NCBI GenBank assembly: GCA_030150965.1
Contig: JASLEW010000121.1
Span: forward strand, 1-10,963
Source of the DNA: Thermoanaerobaculia bacterium
GTDB taxonomy: Bacteria > Acidobacteriota > Thermoanaerobaculia > Multivoradales > UBA5704
Direction: 5' to 3'
Length of the DNA stretch: 10,963 bases
The translations under genes were made by a program, and so were the position numbers. Positions 7,163-10,963 of this stretch are shown piece after piece; position 1 is the first letter of the stretch, and each line of letters starts with the position of its first letter. The notes under the pieces were generated by a model. The model was not told where the DNA came from and did no database searches. It saw only the letters and a program-made list of their open reading frames with translations.

Positions 7163-7201
7163 AATAAAAAGCCCCGCACCGTGGAGGGAGACGATGCGGG
7201 G
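7163..7201 (-). terminator. Strong rho-independent terminator on the - strand
   Basis: Read on the - strand, CCCCGCATCGT (7201-7191), an 8-base loop, and ACGGTGCGGGG (7182-7172) give an 11-bp stem with a single T-G wobble, followed at once by CTTTTTATT (7171-7163). This is a textbook intrinsic terminator for leftward transcription. No leftward protein gene ends just before it; the next leftward gene, the acyltransferase, begins about 80 bases later. It therefore ends either a small RNA or an attenuated leader. Confidence 0.85.
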
Positions 7202-7340
7202 GGAGGAGAGGGAGCTGAAGGAGATTGTCGGAGGGGACTTTCTCCTCCGGGAACGGGCTCAACTCCCAAAGCCCGTCCCTGTCTGGATCAACACCGTAAG
7301 TGCCCACCCGATTCCCTCTGGTTCAAAATCCTGAATTGGC
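7163..7340 (-). ncRNA. Candidate structured leader RNA or small RNA ending at the terminator
   Basis: Upstream of the terminator on the - strand are two stable hairpins. ACGGGCT (7276-7270) pairs with AGCCCGT (7259-7253), extended by GGG/CCC past one bulged base, with a 10-base loop. Then CGGAGG (7249-7244) pairs with CCTCCG (7234-7229). A pyrimidine-rich single-stranded stretch (7228-7202) links them to the terminator, and its CTCCTCC could pair instead with GGAGGAG of the second hairpin. This layout suits an attenuator or riboswitch-like leader for the acyltransferase operon, or an independent sRNA. I do not recognise it as 6S RNA, 4.5S RNA, RNase P RNA, TPP, FMN, SAM or preQ1 RNA. The 5' end is unknown because I found no convincing promoter. 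Confidence 0.35.
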
Positions 7341-7475
7341 CGCGCCGCCTGGCGAGGACCTCGCCGCTGCGGCGGGGAAGCAGAGCGGCCGCCCCTCGCC
7401 TGCCGCTCGGATGGGGCGGACGGTGCGAGGTAGAATCCAGCGGATCTGCCGGGGCCGGCGGGCCCCGCTCTGGCC

Positions 7476-7985
7476 ATGCACACCATCTTCAAGGACTTCT
7501 CCTTCTCGGCGGCGCATTCCATCCGCGGCCATACCCGCGGCTGCGAGAACCTGCACGGCCACAACTACCGGGTGCGCGTCCACCTGCGGGCGGCGCGGCT
7601 GGACGAGCTGGGGATGGTGCTCGACTTCGCCGACCTCAAGGCCATCATGCAGGAGGTGCTCGGCCCCTTCGACCACCGGGTGCTCAACGAGGTGCCGCCC
7701 TTCGACCGCCGCAACACCACGGCGGAGCTGCTGGCCGAGCACGTCTTCGCCGAGGTGGCGAGGCGCCTGCCGGCCGCTGCCGGGGAGCGGCACCGGCGAG
7801 TCGCCGCCGGCCCGGACGATGGCGGTGGGCCGGCTTCGGTGGGCGACCCGGGCGGGGCGGCAGGGGCGAGCGTCGGAGCGGTGGCGCCGGGGGGCGGGAC
7901 CGGGGGGACGAGCGGCCGCGGCCTCGCGGTCACCCGCGTCGAGGTGTGGGAGAACGACTCCTCCTGCGCCGCCTACGAGCCCTGA
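7476..7985 (+). CDS. queD: 6-carboxytetrahydropterin synthase (QueD / PTPS family) with an insert
   Basis: QueD converts 7,8-dihydroneopterin triphosphate to 6-carboxy-5,6,7,8-tetrahydropterin, an early step to preQ0 and queuosine; it acts in the cytoplasm. Features: FSFSAAHSIRGH with zinc ligand H14, then CENLHGHNY with catalytic C23 and zinc ligands H27 and H29, VLDFADLK (48-55), DHRVLN (66-71; H67), NTTAELLAEHVF (80-91), and VEVWEND near the end with E159. The family is normally ~120 residues; this one has 169 because a ~49-residue Gly/Ala-rich stretch (100-148) separates the last helix from the final strand. The core motifs are intact on both sides and in frame. A paralogous 6-pyruvoyl-tetrahydropterin synthase role is possible, but the spacing of Cys and His fits QueD. 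The ATG at 7476 lacks a clear Shine-Dalgarno and follows a GC hairpin (7451-7466). No other que genes are visible nearby. Confidence 0.88.
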   Translation: MHTIFKDFSFSAAHSIRGHTRGCENLHGHNYRVRVHLRAARLDELGMVLDFADLKAIMQEVLGPFDHRVLNEVPPFDRRNTTAELLAEHVFAEVARRLPAAAGERHRRVAAGPDDGGGPASVGDPGGAAGASVGAVAPGGGTGGTSGRGLAVTRVEVWENDSSCAAYEP

Positions 7986-8000
7986 GCGCCGCCCTCCGGA

Positions 8001-8032
8001 GGTGCGGGGAAGCACCGCGGCCGGCGGGCCGC
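8001..8032 (+). other. Paired hairpins after queD
   Basis: GGTGC/GCACC (8001-8005 and 8012-8016) and GCGGCC/GGCCGC (8017-8022 and 8027-8032) form two adjacent short stems 15 bases after the queD stop. No T-run follows, so termination here would be weak or factor-assisted. Confidence 0.3.
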
Positions 8033-8095
8033 CGCGCCGGTCAACCGCGGGCTGCGGGCAGCGCGCGGGGCGGGTCCGCGGCCGTCCCTCTTTCC

Positions 8096-8125
8096 TTGCG
8101 CCTGCTCGCGGCGCAGGTCTAGAAT
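8096..8125 (+). promoter_or_regulatory. Probable sigma-70-type promoter of gltA
   Basis: TTGCGC (8096-8101) and TAGAAT (8120-8125) are separated by 18 bases and lie about 90 bases upstream of the citrate synthase ATG. This is one of the few AT-containing patches in the 227-base gap after queD. The same -10 word, TAGAAT, occurs upstream of queD (7431-7436), and CAGAAT upstream of the Fur gene. Confidence 0.55.
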
Positions 8126-8212
8126 CGAATCGGGCGCGGCGGCAGGCCGCCGAGGGCCGGCAGCAGCTCCGAGAGGCCGCACGAGGCCGGGAGATCGCCG
8201 AGGAGAATCGAG

Positions 8213-9536
<1,324 letters not shown>

Positions 9537-9541
<5 letters not shown>

Positions 9542-9560
9542 CGTCCTGACGTCCTGACGA
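9537..9560. repeat. 8-bp tandem repeat at the gltA stop codon
   Basis: CCTGACGT occurs at 9537-9544 and 9545-9552, with a third copy ending in A at 9553-9560. The first copy holds the gltA stop (TGA 9539-9541), so the repeat gives three consecutive TGA triplets eight bases apart, one in each forward frame. Confidence 0.8.
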
Positions 9561-9593
9561 CCGCGCCGCCGGCCCCCCGGCCCCCCACCACCG

Positions 9594-9623
9594 TTGACAA
9601 ACAGGACCAGCGCGGTCCAGAAT
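9594..9623 (+). promoter_or_regulatory. Promoter of the Fur-family/iron permease operon
   Basis: A perfect -35 TTGACA (9594-9599) and CAGAAT (9618-9623) are spaced by 18 bases. The element lies after a C-rich stretch following gltA and about 60 bases before the regulator's ATG. The palindromic operator starts seven bases after the -10, where transcription should begin. Confidence 0.65.
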
Positions 9624-9629
9624 GGCGAT

Positions 9630-9658
9630 CAGCTATTGAGATTAAATCTCAATAGCTG
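9630..9658. promoter_or_regulatory. Fur-type operator (perfect palindrome with 7-1-7 core)
   Basis: Bases 9630-9642 and 9646-9658 are perfect 13-bp inverted arms around TAA. The core TGAGATTAAATCTCA (9637-9651) is a 7-1-7 inverted repeat of the kind bound by Fur, Zur and PerR (compare TGATAATNATTATCA for Fur). It is conspicuously AT-rich here and lies over the expected transcription start of the Fur-family gene, so autorepression is likely. Which metal is sensed cannot be read from the site. Confidence 0.8.
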
Positions 9659-9684
9659 CCCATCGGCAAGCGGCAGAGGCGACC

Positions 9685-10176
9685 ATGGCGGAGATGCGGG
9701 AGAAGGAACGCTTCCTGAGCTTCCTGCGGGAGCGCCGGCAGCGCGTCACCGCCGAGCGGCTGGCGCTGCTCGACGAGATGTTCCGCCAGCACGGGCACCT
9801 GGACGCCGAGCAGCTGCTGTCGGCGGTGCTGGAGCGGGGGCTCAAGATCTCGCGCGCCACGGTCTACCGCAACCTGGACCTGCTGGTGGCGAGCGGACTG
9901 GCGCGCAAGCAGCGGCTGGGGCGGCGGCGCTTCCTCTACGAGCACATTCATGGCGGTCAGCGGCACGATCATCTGGTGTGCACCGGCTGCGGCCGGGTGG
10001 TGGAGTTCGTGAGCCCCGGCATCGCCGCCCTGCAGGCGGAGATCTGCCGCGCCCACGGCTTCCTCCCCACCGCCTACAGCTTGCAGATCAACAGCATCTG
10101 CAAGGGCTGCGCGGCGGCCGAGACCGGCCGCGAGGCGGCGCCGGCCCCGCGGGGCGAAAGGCGGATGGATGCTTGA
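9685..10176 (+). CDS. Fur-family metal-responsive transcriptional repressor
   Basis: A 163-residue Fur-family regulator. The N-terminal winged helix (~8-85) contains RQRVTAERLALLDEMF, then H38 and the recognition helix ISRATVYRNLDLL (55-67). The dimerisation/metal domain starts at ~86 with H87 and H89, HDH (94-96), C99xxC102, and E107; a second pair C139xxC142 completes the usual structural zinc site. The C-terminal ~20 residues are a variable tail. Such proteins bind a metal corepressor and shut off uptake genes. Pairing with an FTR1-type iron permease points to iron sensing (Fur); PerR-, Irr- or Zur-like sensing cannot be excluded, so no symbol is given. AGAGG at 9674-9678 supports ATG 9685. 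A palindromic operator lies 27 bases upstream. The 3' end overlaps the permease by eight bases. Confidence 0.93.
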   Translation: MAEMREKERFLSFLRERRQRVTAERLALLDEMFRQHGHLDAEQLLSAVLERGLKISRATVYRNLDLLVASGLARKQRLGRRRFLYEHIHGGQRHDHLVCTGCGRVVEFVSPGIAALQAEICRAHGFLPTAYSLQINSICKGCAAAETGREAAPAPRGERRMDA

Positions 10177-10963
10177 AGCGTTGATCGTGGCGCTGCGCGA
10201 GGGGATCGAGGCGGCGCTGGCGGTGGGCATCATCGCCTCCTACCTGCGGCGCGAGGGAAGCGGGCGCTACATGGGGTCGGTGTGGGCGGGCATCGCCGCG
10301 GCGCTGGCGGCGAGCGTCGCCGGCGGGGTGGCGCTGCGGCGGCTGACCGTCGACGAGAACGTGCTCGAAGGGCTGCTCTACCTTGCCGCCGCGGTGGTGG
10401 TCGGCTCGGTCATCGTCTGGATGTGGCGCCACAGCCGCGCGCTGGCCGGCGAGATGCACGGGTCGCTGCGGCGCATCCTGACCCGCGAGCGGGCGTTCTC
10501 GGTGGCCGCCGGCCTCTTCCTCTTCACCTTCCTGATGGTCTTCCGCGAGGGGATGGAGACCGCGCTCTTCCTCACCGCGCTGTCGCTCACCAGCGGCGGC
10601 CTGCAGACGCTTCTCGGCGTGCTGCTCGGCCTCGCGGCGGCGTTCGTCTTCGGCGTGCTGTTCGTGCGCGGCAGCCTGCGGGTGGACCTCGGGCGCTTCT
10701 TCAAGATCACCGGCATCGCGCTGCTCATCTTCGTCGTGCAGCTGCTGGTCAACGGCTATCACGAGCTGGCCGAGGCGGGGTGGCTGCCGGCCAACCAGGC
10801 CTCGATGGCGACGATCGGCCCGCTGGTCAGCAACGAGTTCTTCTTCATCGCCGCGGTGCTGCTGCTGCCGCTGCTGATGCTCCTGGTGCCCGGCCGGTCG
10901 CCCGGCGGGTCCGCGCCGGCAGCGGCGGCGGGCGGCGCCGCCGGCCGCCTGGAGCGCGCCGCC
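10169..10963 (+). CDS. FTR1/EfeU-family iron permease (runs off the window)
   Basis: Open from ATG 10169 to the window end: 265 residues with no stop. This is an inner-membrane iron permease of the FTR1/EfeU family. It carries the two hallmark REGxE motifs: REGIEAAL in the first helix (E11, E14) and REGMETALF in helix 4 (~128-136), whose glutamates carry iron across the membrane. About seven hydrophobic helices are visible, the last at ~229-246, followed by an Ala/Gly-rich tail. EfeU is ~276 residues, so little may be missing, unless a C-terminal domain is fused beyond the edge. AAAGG at 10157-10161, inside the regulator gene, is a good ribosome-binding site seven bases from the ATG. The eight-base overlap implies cotranscription and repression through the upstream operator. 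EfeO and EfeB partners, if present, would lie to the right. Confidence 0.92.
   Translation, partial: MLEALIVALREGIEAALAVGIIASYLRREGSGRYMGSVWAGIAAALAASVAGGVALRRLTVDENVLEGLLYLAAAVVVGSVIVWMWRHSRALAGEMHGSLRRILTRERAFSVAAGLFLFTFLMVFREGMETALFLTALSLTSGGLQTLLGVLLGLAAAFVFGVLFVRGSLRVDLGRFFKITGIALLIFVVQLLVNGYHELAEAGWLPANQASMATIGPLVSNEFFFIAAVLLLPLLMLLVPGRSPGGSAPAAAAGGAAGRLERAA

Larger units (their letters stand above)
7082..7475. other. Divergent intergenic region between acyltransferase operon and queD
   Basis: This 394-base gap is less GC-extreme than its surroundings, especially 7215-7335. It holds a - strand intrinsic terminator (7163-7201), two more hairpins (7229-7249 and 7249-7279), and TAGAAT at 7431-7436, which could be the -10 of queD on the + strand, although no good -35 precedes it. 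GGGGCC-GGCG-GGCCCC at 7451-7466 forms a hairpin 10 bases before the queD ATG. The short ORFs here overlap queD in antisense or show no recognisable protein features. Confidence 0.6.

Noticed and set aside
5337..7307. 656-residue - strand frame over the acyltransferase and phosphatase
   Set aside because: It conflicts with the motif-bearing frames of both genes and shows only low-complexity Arg/Ala/Gly sequence.
7319..7333. GGTTCAAAATCC resembling a tRNA T-loop
   Set aside because: The loop has one base too many, and I found no acceptor, D or anticodon stems at the right distances.
7163..7340. Known RNA families (6S, 4.5S, RNase P, preQ1 or TPP riboswitch)
   Set aside because: Hallmark conserved sequences of these families were looked for by eye and not found; the preQ1 idea was considered because queD is adjacent, but the terminator faces away from queD.

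Overview
This is a very GC-rich window, roughly 70% or more by eye, with strong G/C preference at third codon positions. It reads as a chromosomal segment of a Gram-negative (diderm) bacterium. The cues are an AMIN-domain protein next to a periplasmic-type N-acetylmuramoyl-L-alanine amidase, a PlsB-like acyltransferase, a type II citrate synthase and a Fur-family regulator. The phylum cannot be fixed by eye. An acidobacterial, myxobacterial or other deep proteobacteria-related genome would fit, and I do not claim one. I see no rRNA, tRNA, insertion sequence, phage gene or CRISPR array.

Left block, + strand (1-2791): the 3' end of an AMIN-domain protein, then a membrane-anchored Amidase_3 cell-wall amidase, then a 343-residue actin-like ATPase. 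The last closely resembles MamK, the filament protein known from magnetosome islands, yet no magnetosome gene is visible here. A 41-bp tandem repeat starts at its last codons and runs into the convergent intergenic gap.

Central block, - strand (7081 down to 2978): three tightly packed genes read right to left. A PlsB/GPAT-like membrane acyltransferase is followed after one base by a two-TM SpoIIE/PP2C-type phosphatase. That overlaps by four bases a polytopic membrane protein with an HExxH zinc-protease motif and an array of 9-residue repeats. The spacing implies one translationally coupled operon. Upstream, on the same strand, is a strong intrinsic terminator preceded by two further hairpins, which could be a leader (attenuator) or a small RNA.

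Right block, + strand (7476-10963): queD (queuosine/7-deazaguanine pathway) with an unusual Gly/Ala-rich insert, gltA (citrate synthase) with a recognisable promoter, then a Fur-family repressor overlapping an FTR1/EfeU-type iron permease that runs off the window. A perfect palindrome containing a 7-1-7 Fur-type box lies just downstream of the fur-permease -10 element, so this pair looks like an autoregulated iron-uptake operon.

The most unusual points are the MamK-like protein beside a cell-wall amidase, the acyltransferase-phosphatase-HExxH operon with its terminator-bearing leader, and in-frame or stop-codon-associated tandem repeats at three places.
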